A DNA stretch of 64,000 nt from DATFDN01 sp963762525 (GTDB taxonomy: Bacteria; Pseudomonadota; Alphaproteobacteria; Acetobacterales; Acetobacteraceae): the NCBI GenBank assembly GCA_963762525.1, contig CAVXKT010000011.1:434001-498000 (forward strand), written 5' to 3'. Position 1 is the first letter of the stretch. Each line of letters opens with the position of its first letter. Below the pieces are notes generated by a model that was not told where the DNA came from, did no database searches, and saw only the letters and a list, made by a program, of their open reading frames with translations. Position numbers and translations under genes: made by a program. This document shows, piece after piece, positions 17,787 through 27,494 of this stretch.

Positions 17787-17918
17787 TTCGCGGCTCCGAT
17801 ACCGACATCGCGTGGCGAAGGCGTTGGCGAAGTTGCCGGCGCACGCCACATGGAAACTCGAGCAAGGCGGGCTCACGGCTTCGTGCCCGCTGGCGCCACA
17901 TAGAGGGTTTCCCCGCAA

Positions 17919-19029
17919 ATGAGCAAGGCATCCGGCCAGATCTCGTCCGAATCGCTGCGCGCGGCGCTGCGCGGGATCAAGGACCCGAGCGGACGCGAGC
18001 TTATCGAGTCCGGGTTGATCGAGGCGATCGAGGCGCGCGACGGCTTGGTGCAGGTGGCGCTGCTCACCGATCGGGCCAATGCGCCGAAGATGGAGCCGGT
18101 GCGGCGGGCGGTGGAGCAGGCGCTGGCGCGTCAGCCGGGGGTGCTGAACGCGACCGCCGTTCTCACCGCGCACAAGCCAACGCCGCCGGCGCCGGCGCAT
18201 CCGCGCCGCCGGCCCGGCCCAAGGCGGCAAGCCGGCGCTGCTGTTGCCCGAGGTGAAGGCGATCGTCGCCGTCGCCTCCGGCAAGGGCGGGGTCGGAAAA
18301 TCCACGGTGGCGGTCAATCTCGCGGTCGCGCTCGCCCGGCAGGGCGTGACCACGGGGCTGCTCGACGCCGACATCTACGGCCCGAGCTTGCCGCGCATGC
18401 TGGGCGTGGCGCGCAAGCCCGAAGTGCGGGGCGAGAAGATGCTGCCGATCGAGGCCTGGGGTCTCAAATGCATGTCGATCGGATTTCTGGTCGAGGAGGA
18501 GACGCCGATGATCTGGCGCGGCCCGATGGTGATGGGGGCGCTGGAGCAGATGATGGGCCAGGTGACGTGGGGCGCCCTCGACATCCTGGTCGTGGACATG
18601 CCGCCGGGGACCGGCGACGCGCAGCTCACGATGGCGCAGCGCGTGGCGCTGACCGGCGCGGTGATCGTCTCCACGCCGCAGGATATCGCGCTGATCGACG
18701 CGAGGCGCGGCATGCGGATGTTCGAGCGCGTGCGCGTGCCCGTGCTGGGGCTGGTCGAGAACATGAGCGCCTTCCGCTGCCCCCATTGCGGGACGGTGTC
18801 GGAGATTTTCGGCCATGGCGGCGCGCGTCGCGAGGCCGAGCGGCAGAACACCGAGTTCCTGGGCGAGATTCCGCTGCTGCTCGACATCCGCACGGCGGGC
18901 GATGCCGGCGCGCCGATCGTCGCCACCGCCCCCGACGGCGACGCCGCCCGCGCGTTCGGCGCGCTCGCCGCGCGCGTGCGGGCGAAGGCTTCGGCCGCCC
19001 GCGCGGCGGCGCCGAAGATCGTGGTGTGA
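17919..19029 (+). CDS. mrp: Mrp/ApbC iron-sulfur carrier ATPase (frameshifted)
   Basis: Mrp/ApbC transfers Fe-S clusters to target proteins. Residues 1-90 are a MIP18/DUF59 domain (SLRAALRGIKDPSGRELIES). After a linker comes the ParA-like ATPase with the deviant Walker A GKGGVGKST, VVDMPPGTGD, and the cluster-binding pair CPHCG. The two domains are in different frames, with the switch near 18203 in the proline-rich linker. Length after repair is about 370 residues, normal for the family. It is divergent from hflKC and ends beside a strong hairpin. Confidence 0.88.
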
Positions 19030-19067
19030 CCCTCACCCGGCGCGGCTTCAGCCGCGCCGGGTGAGGG
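19030..19067. terminator. Bidirectional hairpin between mrp and yggS
   Basis: CCCTCACCCGGCGCGGC (19030-19046) is followed by a TTCA loop and its perfect 17-base complement (19051-19067). It begins at the base after the mrp stop. Its loop and right arm include the last codons and the stop of the convergent yggS, whose TGA is at 19048-19050. It lacks a T-run. Position suggests it ends transcription from both sides. Confidence 0.65.
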
Positions 19068-19749
19068 TGCGGGCGCCGAAGATGGCGGTGCCGACGCGGA
19101 TCCAGGGTGGCGCCGTACGCGATCGCCGTCTCGAAATCGGCCGACATGCCCATCGATAGCTCGGCGAGCCCATGGCGAGCCGGCGCAATCGGCGAGCCAG
19201 GCGAAATGCGGCGCCGGATCATCCTCTTGCGGCGGCAGGCACATCAGCCCGACCAGCTGCGCGCCGAAGCGGGATTTGCAATCGCCGATGAACGCATCGG
19301 CCGCGGCGCGCGGCACGCCCGATTTCTGCGGCTCCGTGCCGGTGTTGACTTCGATCAGCAGACGCGGGGCGCGGTCTTCGCGGGCCATGGCGTCGGACAG
19401 CGCATCCGCCAGTCGCGGCCGATCGAGGGTCTGGATCACGTCGGCGATGCGCACCGCCTCGCGCGCCTTGTTGGTCTGCAAACCGCCGATCAGATGCAGC
19501 TCAAGCGCGGTCGCCTCGGCGCGCAGCGGCGGGAATTTGGCCATCGCCTCCTGCACGCGGTTCTCGCCGAATTCCGTCTGCCCCGCCGCCAGCGCCGCGC
19601 GCACCGCGGCCGCCGGCATGGTCTTGGAGACGGCGATCAGGCGTCACATCCTCGGGGCGGCGATTGGCCCGCAGCGCCGCCTCCGCCATCCGGGCGCGAA
19701 CGCGCCGCAGGTTCTCGGCAATCTCCCGGGCAGCGTCGGGCTGTGACAT
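19048..19749 (-). CDS. YggS/PLPBP-family PLP homeostasis protein (frameshifted)
   Basis: This is the YggS (COG0325) family, a fold-III PLP-binding protein involved in vitamin B6 homeostasis. MSQPDAAREIAENLRRVRAR, FGENRVQEA, HLIGGLQTNKAREAV, LIEVNTGTEPQKSGV and LSMGMSADFETAIAYGAT are all family blocks, but switches are needed near 19640, 19190 and 19095. At the last site CCACCCTGG should read CCACCTGG, so one C is extra. The C-terminal codons (TLTRRG, stop at 19048) form the right arm of the hairpin shared with mrp. Confidence 0.85.
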
Positions 19750-19775
19750 GATCGGGCTTTCCCGGCCAGCGTGGG

Positions 19776-20358
19776 ATGGATCGAAAGCTTCTCGCCCGGG
19801 CGCGCGCCGTCAAGGCGGCGCGGCGATCGTCGGTGCCGCTGTGGCTGTTCACCGACGCGCGGCGGCTGCCCGACCCGCTGGCGGCGGCGGCGCGGCTGCC
19901 GCGCGGGCTTGCCGGGGTGGTGCTGCGCCATGACGGCGAGCCGGGACGGGCGGCATTGGGGCGAGCCCTGGCGCGGCTGTGCCGGCGCCGCCGCCTGGCG
20001 CTCGTTGTCGCGGGCGACGTTCGGCTGGCGGCCGCGCTCGGCGCCGGCGTGCATCTGCGAAACGGAATGTTGGCCCGGCGTTGCGCGCCCGCCGCGCCGG
20101 ATCGGGACTTTCCGCACCAGCTCGGCGCATGATCGCGTAACATTGACTCGAGCGGCCAGGGCCGGCGTTGATCTGGTCTTCCTCTCGCCGGCCTTCGCCA
20201 CCGCCAGCCATCCCGGCGCACCGGCTTTGGGTCCGCTGCGATGGAACCGCCTCGCCCGCACCAACGGCGCGATCGGCGCGCTGGGCGGGATCGACGGCGC
20301 GCGAATGAAACGATTGCCTCGCTGTGCCGCCGTCGGGGCGATCGAAGCCTTGTCCTGA
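19776..20358 (+). CDS. Thiamine phosphate synthase-like (ThiE/TenI) protein (frameshifted)
   Basis: The two halves, VPLWLFTDARRLPDPLAAA to LGAGVHLRNGML and VTLTRAARAGVDLVFLSPAFAT to the C-terminal GGIDGARM, match the TIM-barrel of ThiE/TenI proteins. They lie in different frames with the switch near 20125. Length after repair is about 190 residues. The phosphate-binding GGI near the end is present. The pyrimidine-binding lysine/asparagine set of true ThiE is not obvious, so this is probably a second ThiE-like paralogue of unclear role. It is divergent from yggS. Confidence 0.7.
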
Positions 20359-20515
20359 ACGGCTCTGTTGCGACGATGCCACAGTGTTTCGTGATTGCCA
20401 TGCGAGACGGGGGCGGACCGTTGCGGCGGCGGGCATCGCCCCGCAATATGGCCGTCGAAGGTCGCGCGGTCGCCGGAACGCACCGTGACGTCCCCGCCCA
20501 ACGAGGAGGATTTGG

Positions 20516-21971
20516 ATGCGTAAACTCTTGCTGGCGAGCGCGGCGGTGATCGGCGGATTCGCGGGCGGCCAAGCGATGGCGCAGGTGCCGGTGACCACCC
20601 GGCCAGCCCGGCCCGCTGCCCCCGACCTGGACGGAAGCGCCGCAACCGACCGCGCCCAGCGGCATCGCGTCGGCCAACACCAACCTGAGCGCGCAGGGCT
20701 ATTACACCAAGGGTCCGCTGCCGGCTCCGACCCCGGGCAGCATCGTGGTGCGCTTCAACGGCCGCGTGGTGTTCTACGGCTTCGCCGAGAACTCGACTTC
20801 CGATCCGGGTCGGCGGCCGCAAAGTGCAGCCCTACGGCACCATCGGCTACGCTCGGTTCTATCAGGGCGTCGACGGCCTGACGGCGGGCGGGCTGCGATA
20901 TGGCGCGGCGGCGGAAATCCGGGTTCAGGGCTCATTCGCCAATGCCTCGGCGACCAGCGGCGGCGCATCGGGGGCCACCATCGGATCGGGCAATACGGCG
21001 GTGGCGGCGGGCGGTTCACTTCACCTACGTGCCGGGCAACTACCTCTATGTCCGCCGCGCCTTCGCCTATATCGGCGGCGAGTGGGGCGCCATCCATTTC
21101 GGCAGCGACGACGGCCCGCTCGGCTTGTTGGACGCCGGCGTGACCACCTTCCAGACCTACAACGACGGCGGCTGGAACGACGACCTGAACGACATCGGCC
21201 AGCCCGACACGCCGTTGTTCCCGTTCCCCTCCGGCATCGGCAACGAGTACACCACCTCGAAGGTGGTCTATCTGTCGCCGCAGATCGCCGGCTTCGACTT
21301 CGCGGCGAGCTTCGAGCCGGACGACAACCCGCTCAGCGACAGCATCAACGGCGCCACGTGCGTTCAGCCCGCAGCTCTCGACCGGGGTGCTGCCGGGCGA
21401 GATCGCGCGCCGGCGGAACACCTACGAAGGCGCGGTGCGCTACCAGGGCGACTTCGGCCCGGCCGGGATCTACGCGATGGCCGGCTACATGGGTTCCGCC
21501 ACCGTGACCCGCGGCGTCGGCGCTCCGATCGGCGCACGTTACGACAATCTCGGCCTGTTCATGGGCGGTGTGGCGGTGAATTTCGGCGGCCTGCGCGTCG
21601 GCGGCTCGATCGTGACCGGGCAGGGCAATGATCAGGTGGCGCTGAAGGTGGATGGCGCGAAGAACATGCTCGGCTACATGGGCGGTGTTCAATACACGCT
21701 CGGCCCGGCGACCATCGGTGCTTCCTACATGAACGTCCTCAGCGCCGGCGCCACCAGCGCCACCGGCTTCGCGCTCGGCTCGCAGCGCCGCGAGGGCGGC
21801 CTCAACGTGGGCGGCACCTACGTCCTTGCCCCCGGCCTGCTCGGCTGGATGTCGGCCACCTACGGCCAGCGTTATCAGGGCGGCTTCAACTTCGACACCG
21901 GTGCCCTCGGCGCGGACCGCAACAACGTGAAGTTTCAGGCGATCGCCCTCGGCGGCATGGTCCGCTGGTAA
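20516..21971 (+). CDS. Outer-membrane porin (frameshifted)
   Basis: A signal peptide (MRKLLLASAAVIGGFAGGQA, cleaved after AMA) precedes amphipathic beta strands typical of Gram-negative porins: VVRFNGRVVFYG, YGTIGYARFYQGVDG, LYVRRAFAYIGGEWGAIHFG, YQGDFGPAGIYAMAGYMGSA and the terminal VKFQAIALGGMVRW. The last residue is aromatic, as required for BAM recognition. Frame switches are needed near 20605, 20815, 21010 and 21365. A perfect GAGGAGGA lies 5 bases before ATG 20516, consistent with high expression, and a T-tailed terminator follows. Confidence 0.85.
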
Positions 21972-21996
21972 GCGCAAGCTTCTCGGCGTGAACAAG

Positions 21997-22026
21997 CGGC
22001 GGGGCTGGTCCCCGCCGTTTTCTTTT
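21997..22026 (+). terminator. Rho-independent terminator of the porin gene
   Basis: CGGCGGGG and CCCCGCCG form an 8-bp stem with a CTGGT loop, followed by TTTTCTTTT. It starts 25 bp after the porin stop. It is the clearest intrinsic terminator in the window. Confidence 0.85.
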
Positions 22027-22040
22027 GGCGCCAGCGCGCC

Positions 22041-22195
22041 CATTGCTCTGACCGCTTGTCGAAGGCGCCGTCATTGCGAGCCGAAGGCGAAGCAATCCAG
22101 GACGCCCGCTCCGTGCTGCACGCCTGGATCGCCACGCCGCCGCAAGCGGCGGCTCGCGATGACGAAAGAGTCGGGGCATCCGCCGCTTGGTATTA
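22041..22195. repeat. Dispersed repeat element (GCGAGCC...GGCTCGCGA family), copy 1
   Basis: About 155 bp containing CGTCATTGCGAGCCGAAGG, CAATCCAG, CGCCTGGATCGCCACGCC and GCGGCTCGCGATGACG, ending CGCTTGGTATTA. It matches 35876-36042 closely over its whole length. It is non-coding and lies between the porin terminator and the aroC 3' end. Confidence 0.75.
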
Positions 22196-22208
22196 TCCGC
22201 CGCGGCCG

Positions 22209-23309
22209 TCAGTTCCGCGGCAGGCGCGCGGCGCCGGGGGCGTCGGGATTCTGGGCCCGGTGCCGCAGCAGGTGGTCGGCCAGCACGCAGGCCATCATCG
22301 CCTCGCCCACCGGCACCGCGCGAATGCCGACGCACGGGTCGTGCCGGCCCCGGGTGACGATCTCGGTCTCCTTCCCCGCTCGGTTCACGGTGCGGCGCGG
22401 CGTCAGGATCGAGCTGGTGGGCTTCACCGCGAAGCGGGCGATGATCGGCTGCCCGGTCGAGATGCCGCCCAGAATGCCGCCGGCGCGGTTCGAGTTGAAC
22501 GCGACCACGCCCGCCGCCATCCGCATCTCGTCGGCGTTCGCCTCGCCGCTGAGGGCGGCGGCGGCGAATCCGTCGCCGATCTCCACCCCCTTCACGGCGT
22601 TGATCGACATCAGCGCGCCGGCAATGTCGGCGTCGAGCTTGCCATAGACCGGCGCGCCCAGGCCCGGCGGGGCGCCTTCGGCGCGCACCTCGATCACCGC
22701 GCCGAGCGAGGAGCCCTGCTTGCGCACCGCGGACAGCAGTTGCTCCCACTCGGCGGCGGCGGCCGCGTCCGGGCAGAAGAACGGGTTGCGCTCCACCTCG
22801 TCCCAATCCCAGCGCGCCGGGTCGATGCGATGCGCACCGATCTGCACCAGGGCGCCGCGAATGCGCACATCGTCCAGCACCTTGCGCGCCACCGCGCCGG
22901 CGGCGACGCGCATCGCCGTCTCCCGCGCCGAGCTGCGCCCGCCGCCGCGATAGTCGCGAATGCCGTATTTGAGGTGGTAGGTGAGGTCGGCGTGCCCGGG
23001 ACGGAACCGTTCGGCGATCTCGCCGTAGTCGCGCGAACGCTGGTCCACGTTGTCGATCACCATGGCGATCGGCGTTCCCGTGGTGCGTCCCTCGAACACG
23101 CCCGACAGGATGCGCACCTGATCGGGCTCCCGGCGCTGGGTGGTGAAGCGCGATTGGCCCGGGCGGCGGCGATCGAGCCAGGGCTGGATGTCCTCCTCGG
23201 AGAGCGCCAGGAGCGGCGGGCAGCCGTCCACGACACAGCCGATCGCCGGCCCGTGGCTCTCGCCCCAGGTGGTGACGCGGAACAGATGGCCGAAGGTGTT
23301 GTGGCTCAT
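22209..23309 (-). CDS. aroC: Chorismate synthase
   Basis: AroC makes chorismate from EPSP using reduced FMN. The intact 366-residue product has the family signatures GESHGPAIGCVVDGCPP at the N-terminus, RPGHADLTYHLKYGIRDYRG in the middle with GGRSSARETA, and KPTSSI followed by GRHDPC near the end. It follows fabI on the same strand, with 9 bp between the fabI stop and its start. It is not interrupted, unlike many neighbours. Confidence 0.97.
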   Translation of the reverse strand: MSHNTFGHLFRVTTWGESHGPAIGCVVDGCPPLLALSEEDIQPWLDRRRPGQSRFTTQRREPDQVRILSGVFEGRTTGTPIAMVIDNVDQRSRDYGEIAERFRPGHADLTYHLKYGIRDYRGGGRSSARETAMRVAAGAVARKVLDDVRIRGALVQIGAHRIDPARWDWDEVERNPFFCPDAAAAAEWEQLLSAVRKQGSSLGAVIEVRAEGAPPGLGAPVYGKLDADIAGALMSINAVKGVEIGDGFAAAALSGEANADEMRMAAGVVAFNSNRAGGILGGISTGQPIIARFAVKPTSSILTPRRTVNRAGKETEIVTRGRHDPCVGIRAVPVGEAMMACVLADHLLRHRAQNPDAPGAARLPRN

Positions 23310-23318
23310 CCCGGAGTC

Positions 23319-24140
23319 TTATTCCACAGCCGCAATATCCGGCGCCGACGGGTTCTTCATGCCGACGAGATGATAGCCGCAATCGACATGGTGCACCTCC
23401 CCGGTCACGCCCGACGACAGATCGGAGAGCAGATACACGCCCGCCCCGCCGACGTCGCCGATGGTGACGTTGCGCTGCAACGGGCTGTTCAGCTCGTTCC
23501 AGCGCAGGATATAGCGGAAATCGCCGATCCCCGATGACGCGAGCGTGCGGATCGGCCCGGCGCTGATCGCGTTCACGCGGATGCCGTCGCCGCCCAGATC
23601 GGCGGCCATGTAGCGGACCGAGGCCTCCAGCGCCGCCTTGGCGACGCCCATGACGTTGTAGTGGGGCATCCAGCGCTCGGCGCCGAGATAGGTGAGGGTG
23701 AGCAGGCTGCCGCCGCGGCGCATCATCGGCACCGCCCGGCGAGACACGGCGACGAAGGAATAGCACGAGATGTCGAGCGCTTGGGCGAACGCCGCGCGCG
23801 GGGTGTCGAGATAGCGACCGCGCAGATACGCCTTGTCGGCGAAGCCGATCGCGTGGACCAGGAAGTCCAGATGTTCCCAAGCGCCTCGCACCGCCTCGAA
23901 GGCGGCGTCGATGCTCGGCTCATCGCCGACGTCGCAACCCACCACCAGCCGTGCGCCGACCAATTCGGCGAGCGGGCGGACGCGCTTCTCCAACGCTTCG
24001 CCCTGGAAGGTGAACGCCAGTTCGGCACCCCGGGCGGCACAGGCGGCGGCGATGCCCCAAGCCAGCGAGCGCTCGTTGGCCACCCCCATGATGAGCCCGC
24101 GCCGGCCCCGCATCAGGGCACCTGTTTCGGGTTCCGCCAT
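23319..24140 (-). CDS. fabI: Enoyl-[acyl-carrier-protein] reductase (NADH)
   Basis: FabI performs the last reduction step of fatty-acid elongation. In the 273-residue product the catalytic YNVMGVAK segment gives Y161 and K168, with Y151 in TYLGAE and the NAD-binding G-V-A-N-E-R-S near 19-25. ATG 24140 is chosen because the homology starts there and GAGGATC precedes it; the frame continues upstream only opposite pdxH. It is divergent from pdxH and upstream of aroC. Confidence 0.95.
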   Translation of the reverse strand: MAEPETGALMRGRRGLIMGVANERSLAWGIAAACAARGAELAFTFQGEALEKRVRPLAELVGARLVVGCDVGDEPSIDAAFEAVRGAWEHLDFLVHAIGFADKAYLRGRYLDTPRAAFAQALDISCYSFVAVSRRAVPMMRRGGSLLTLTYLGAERWMPHYNVMGVAKAALEASVRYMAADLGGDGIRVNAISAGPIRTLASSGIGDFRYILRWNELNSPLQRNVTIGDVGGAGVYLLSDLSSGVTGEVHHVDCGYHLVGMKNPSAPDIAAVE

Positions 24141-24223
24141 GCTGATCCTCGGGGGTTGTGCAATCCGTCTCGGTGGTGGCACAGGGCCGCAGGAGCGCCA
24201 AGAGGCGCCGGATAGGAGCGCGC

Positions 24224-24802
24224 ATGGAGTCCGACCCGTTCGCCTGGTTCGCTCGCTGGATGGCGGAGGCGGAGGCGGCCGAGCCGGCGGACGCCAACGC
24301 GATGACGCTCGCCACCGCCACGCCCGACGGTCGGCCATCGGCGCGCATCGTGCTGCTCAAGGGCGTCGATCGGCGCGGCTTCGTCTTTTACACCAACGCC
24401 GAGAGCCGCAAGGGCGAGGAACTGGCCGCGACGGGACGCGCGGCGCTGCTGTTTCACTGGAAATCGCTGCAACGCCAAATCCGCATCGAGGGCGCGGTCG
24501 AGAAGGTGACGCCGGCCGAGGCCGACGCCTATTTCGCCACCCGCGCCCGCATCTCGCGCCTCGGTGCCCGTGCCTCCGACCAGTCGCGCCCGCTTTCGTC
24601 ACGCGCCGAGCTGGAGCGGCGGCTGGCCGAGGAGGAGGCGCTATATCCGGGCGAGGTGCCGCGCCCGCCGCACTGGTCGGGCTATCGGCTGCTTCCCGAG
24701 CGGGTCGAGTTTTGGCAGAATATGCCGTTCCGGCTGCACGATCGGACGATTTTCATCGGCTCGGCCGAAGCTGGTTGGGAGATCGGAAAGCTGTTTCCCT
24801 GA
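24224..24802 (+). CDS. pdxH: Pyridoxine/pyridoxamine 5'-phosphate oxidase
   Basis: PdxH oxidises PNP/PMP to PLP with FMN. The 192-residue protein has PSARIVLLKGVDRRGFVFYT and FHWKSLQRQIRIEG (FMN contacts), then SDQSRPL and FWQNMPFRLHDR, whose R and H bind the substrate phosphate. The family C-terminus normally reads W-x-x-x-R-L-x-P; here it is WEIGKLFP, with Lys for Arg. AGGAG lies 6 bases before ATG 24224. It is divergent from fabI. Confidence 0.93.
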   Translation: MESDPFAWFARWMAEAEAAEPADANAMTLATATPDGRPSARIVLLKGVDRRGFVFYTNAESRKGEELAATGRAALLFHWKSLQRQIRIEGAVEKVTPAEADAYFATRARISRLGARASDQSRPLSSRAELERRLAEEEALYPGEVPRPPHWSGYRLLPERVEFWQNMPFRLHDRTIFIGSAEAGWEIGKLFP

Positions 24803-24852
24803 CGGATTGCGTGCTAAAATCGCAAGGCAGATCTGCGCAAAGGACAACCGTC

Positions 24853-25720
24853 ATGTCCATCCGAAAGCTGCTCCTGCCGCTGACCGGCACCGCGGCCGGC
24901 GAGGCGGCATTGCTCACCGCGCTCGGGATCGCGCGCATGTGGGAAGCCCACGTGCTCGCCCTGCACGTGCGCATCGATAGCCGCGACGTGGCGCCGCTGG
25001 CCGGGGAGGGCCTGTCGGGCGCCATGATCGAGGAGATGATGTCGGCCACCGAGAAGGAGAGCGGGCATCGGGCGCGGGCCGTCGAGACGATGTTCGATCG
25101 CTTCGTGCTCGCTAACGAAGTCGCGTTGGCCGAGCCGCACGCGCATGTCTCCGGCCCCACCGCGAGCTTCGCCGCCGTCACCGGTCGGGAGGAGGACATC
25201 GTCGCCCAGCAGGCGCGGCTGGCCGACCTGACCGTGGTGCCGCATCCGGAAGCCGGTGAGGATGTCTCCTCGTCGGATGCGCTGCACGCGGTGCTGTTCG
25301 AACTCGGGCCGGCCGGTGCTGGTCGCGCCGCAGACTCCCTTGCCGACGATCGGCACCAGGATTTGTCTTGGCTGGAACGGCACCGCCGAGTCGGCCTCGG
25401 CGGTCGCTGCGGCCCTGCCATGGCTGAAACGGGCCGAGGCGGTCCGCATTCTCTCGGCCGATACCTATCAGCGGCGCGGCCCCGCCGCACCCGAACTCGC
25501 CGCCTATCTGGCGATGCACGGGGTCGAGGCTGAGCAGGAGGTATTCCGCCCGCGCCAGGGCGGGGTCGGCGCGGCGCTGCTCGGAGCCGCCAAGGACTTC
25601 GGCTGCGATCTGCTCGCCATGGGCGCCTACTCGCATTCCCGCCTGCGCCAGCTCATTCTCGGCGGCGTCACCCGCCATGTGCTCGAAAGCGCCGATCTGC
25701 CGGTGATGATGAGCCGCTGA
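24853..25720 (+). CDS. Universal stress protein, two-domain (frameshifted)
   Basis: The N-terminal half (MSIRKLLLPLTGTAAGEAAL) and the C-terminal half (ICLGWNGTAESASAVAAALP, then LLAMGAYSHSRLRQLILGG) are tandem UspA domains of about 140 residues each. The second carries the G-x2-G-x9-G(S/T)-like nucleotide loop in modified form (GAYSHSRLRQLILGGVTRHV). One switch is needed near 25310. The gene is single by spacing. Confidence 0.85.
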
Positions 25721-25799
25721 ACTTGCAGATCTGACCCGCGGTTGCTGCGCCGCCGGTCCGGCCCATCTCGGGTTTGACATCAAGCAACGGAGATGCGGC

Positions 25800-26498
25800 G
25801 TGATCGACATTCGTCCCTTCGCCTCCTTGGGGGCGTTCCGCAACGATTGGCTCAATGCGCGCCATCACTTCAGTTTCGGCTCGTATCATGATCCCGATCG
25901 CGCCGGCTTCGGGCGGCTGCTGGTGTGGAACGACGACGAGATCGCGCCCGATGCCGGCTTCGAGCCGCACCCGCACCGGGAGATGGAGATCGTCACTTTC
26001 GTTCGCGATGGCGCCATTACTCATCGCGACAACCTCGGAAATGAGGGCCGGACGAAAGCCGGTGACGTGCAGGTGATGCACGCCGGCACCGGGATCGTGC
26101 ATGCCGAGTACAATCGGGAGCCGACGCCGACGCGGCTGTTCCAGATCTGGATTCGCCCCGACCGGCACGGCGCGGCTCCCGGCTGGGCGGCGCGACAATT
26201 CCCGCGCGGCGAGGGTTTGCAGGTGCTGGCGAGCGGGCGCACGGCCGATGCGGGGTCGGACGCGCTGGCGCTCAACGCCGATGCCGCCGTGCTGGCGGGC
26301 ACGCTTCGCCCCGGAGAGACCGTGCGGCTGGCGCTGGATCCGGGCCGTGCTGCTTACCTGGTGCCGGCGACGGGACGGGTCAGCGTCAACGGACGCAGCC
26401 TCGCCGCCCGCGACGGCGCGGCGATCCGCGACGAACGGGAGCTGACGATTACCGTGACGGAGGAGGCGGAGTTGGTGGTGGTGGATGTCGCGGGCTAG
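25800..26498 (+). CDS. Pirin-family bicupin protein
   Basis: The 232-residue protein has the pirin metal site in the N-terminal cupin: HPHREMEIVTFVRDG supplies two His, and VMHAGTGIVHAEYN supplies the third His and the Glu. The C-terminal cupin is less conserved. Some pirins oxidise quercetin; others bind regulators, and the role here is open. Translation starts at GTG 25800 with GGAGA upstream. Confidence 0.9.
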   Translation: MIDIRPFASLGAFRNDWLNARHHFSFGSYHDPDRAGFGRLLVWNDDEIAPDAGFEPHPHREMEIVTFVRDGAITHRDNLGNEGRTKAGDVQVMHAGTGIVHAEYNREPTPTRLFQIWIRPDRHGAAPGWAARQFPRGEGLQVLASGRTADAGSDALALNADAAVLAGTLRPGETVRLALDPGRAAYLVPATGRVSVNGRSLAARDGAAIRDERELTITVTEEAELVVVDVAG

Positions 26499-26580
26499 CC
26501 AAGCGGACTTTTCTTCGACTCGCGCGTTCCCTCTACTCCGGTGCCCGGCTATTTCGGGCGCCATTGCCGCAGGAATTCCG

Positions 26581-26988
26581 ATGCCTCTCGTCGACTGGCA
26601 ACCCGATCGCGCCGCCGCCTCCGCGCCTGCCCCGCTACTGACCGCTATCGGGCGCGGGTTGACGGGCCGCTGCCCCGCTTGCGGCGAGGGCCACGCCTTC
26701 GCCGGCTACCTTAAGGTGGCGACCGCCTGCGCCGTTTGCGGCGCCCCGCTCGGCCGCGCGCGCGCCGACGACGCGCCGCCCTATTTCACGATCCTGATCG
26801 TCGGGCACATCGTGGTGCCGCTGATGCTGCTGATGGAGCGTGTCGGCCATCCTCCCGATTGGGAGGTGGGGGCGATCTTTCTGCCGCTGACGGCGATCTT
26901 GTGTCTGGCGCTGCTCCGCCCGGTGAAGGGCGCGGTGCTCGGCGCCATGGTCAGTCTGGGGATGCTGAAGCAGCCCGAGGGCGGATGA
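26581..26988 (+). CDS. DUF983 family membrane protein
   Basis: The 135-residue product has the CPACGEGHAF and CAVCGAPL pairs of cysteines, expected to bind zinc, before two hydrophobic helices (ILIVGHIVVPLMLLMERV and the later IFLPLTAILCLALLRP). DUF983 genes often sit near cytochrome-oxidase genes in alphaproteobacteria, but not here. ATG 26581 is chosen because the preceding frame overlaps the pirin gene and shows no homology. Its stop overlaps the UPF0262 start (ATGA). Confidence 0.85.
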   Translation: MPLVDWQPDRAAASAPAPLLTAIGRGLTGRCPACGEGHAFAGYLKVATACAVCGAPLGRARADDAPPYFTILIVGHIVVPLMLLMERVGHPPDWEVGAIFLPLTAILCLALLRPVKGAVLGAMVSLGMLKQPEGG

Positions 26989-27494
26989 GCCAGGTGCCGG
27001 CTGCCACCGGCGACGCCCGGCTCGATCGCGTGGTTCTGGACGGCGAGGCGCTTTCGCTGCTGTCGCCGATTCAGGAGGCCGACCGGGCGCAAGCGGTCGC
27101 CGACCTGGCCGCCGAGAACAGCTTCGCGCCGCTCAAGCACGGCACCTGGCCGGGCCCTTATGCGCTGCATCTGTCGATCCAGCAGGGACGGCTGGTGTTC
27201 GACATCCGCCGCGCCGATGACCATCCGCTGGTGGTGGTCGCGCTCGCCCTCGGCCCCTTCCGGGGGCTCGTGAAGGACTATCAGATCCTGGTGGACAGCC
27301 ATTTGCAGGCGGTGGAGGAGGGGCGCGAGCAGCGCATCCAGGCGATCGACATGGGCCGGCGGGCGTTGCACAACGAGGGCGCGGCGCTGTTGCGCGAGCG
27401 CCTCGACGGCAAGATCGTCATCGACTTCGAAACCGCGCGTCGGCTGTTCACTTTGGTCTGCGTGCTGCATCAGCGTATCCGAGGCACCGCATGA
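26985..27494 (+). CDS. UPF0262 family protein
   Basis: UPF0262 proteins are about 160 residues long and found mainly in alphaproteobacteria. DRVVLDGEALS, HGTWPGPYALHLSIQQGRLV, FRGLVKDYQILVDSHLQAV and IDMGRRALHNEGA are family blocks. The gene is linked to both neighbours by ATGA overlaps (DUF983 upstream, mtnA downstream), forming a tight three-gene operon. Function is unknown. Confidence 0.92.
   Translation: MSQVPAATGDARLDRVVLDGEALSLLSPIQEADRAQAVADLAAENSFAPLKHGTWPGPYALHLSIQQGRLVFDIRRADDHPLVVVALALGPFRGLVKDYQILVDSHLQAVEEGREQRIQAIDMGRRALHNEGAALLRERLDGKIVIDFETARRLFTLVCVLHQRIRGTA

Noticed and set aside
16608..18374. A longer HflK reaching to 18374
   Set aside because: Sequence upstream of 17786 is antisense to mrp and unlike HflK, and the Gly/Pro-rich N-terminus beginning MANTGG is typical.
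23310..24223. Riboswitches upstream of pdxH, mtnA, the thiE-like gene or trp genes
   Set aside because: No TPP, SAM or other riboswitch core and no trp leader peptide with Trp codons was recognised in the short spacers.
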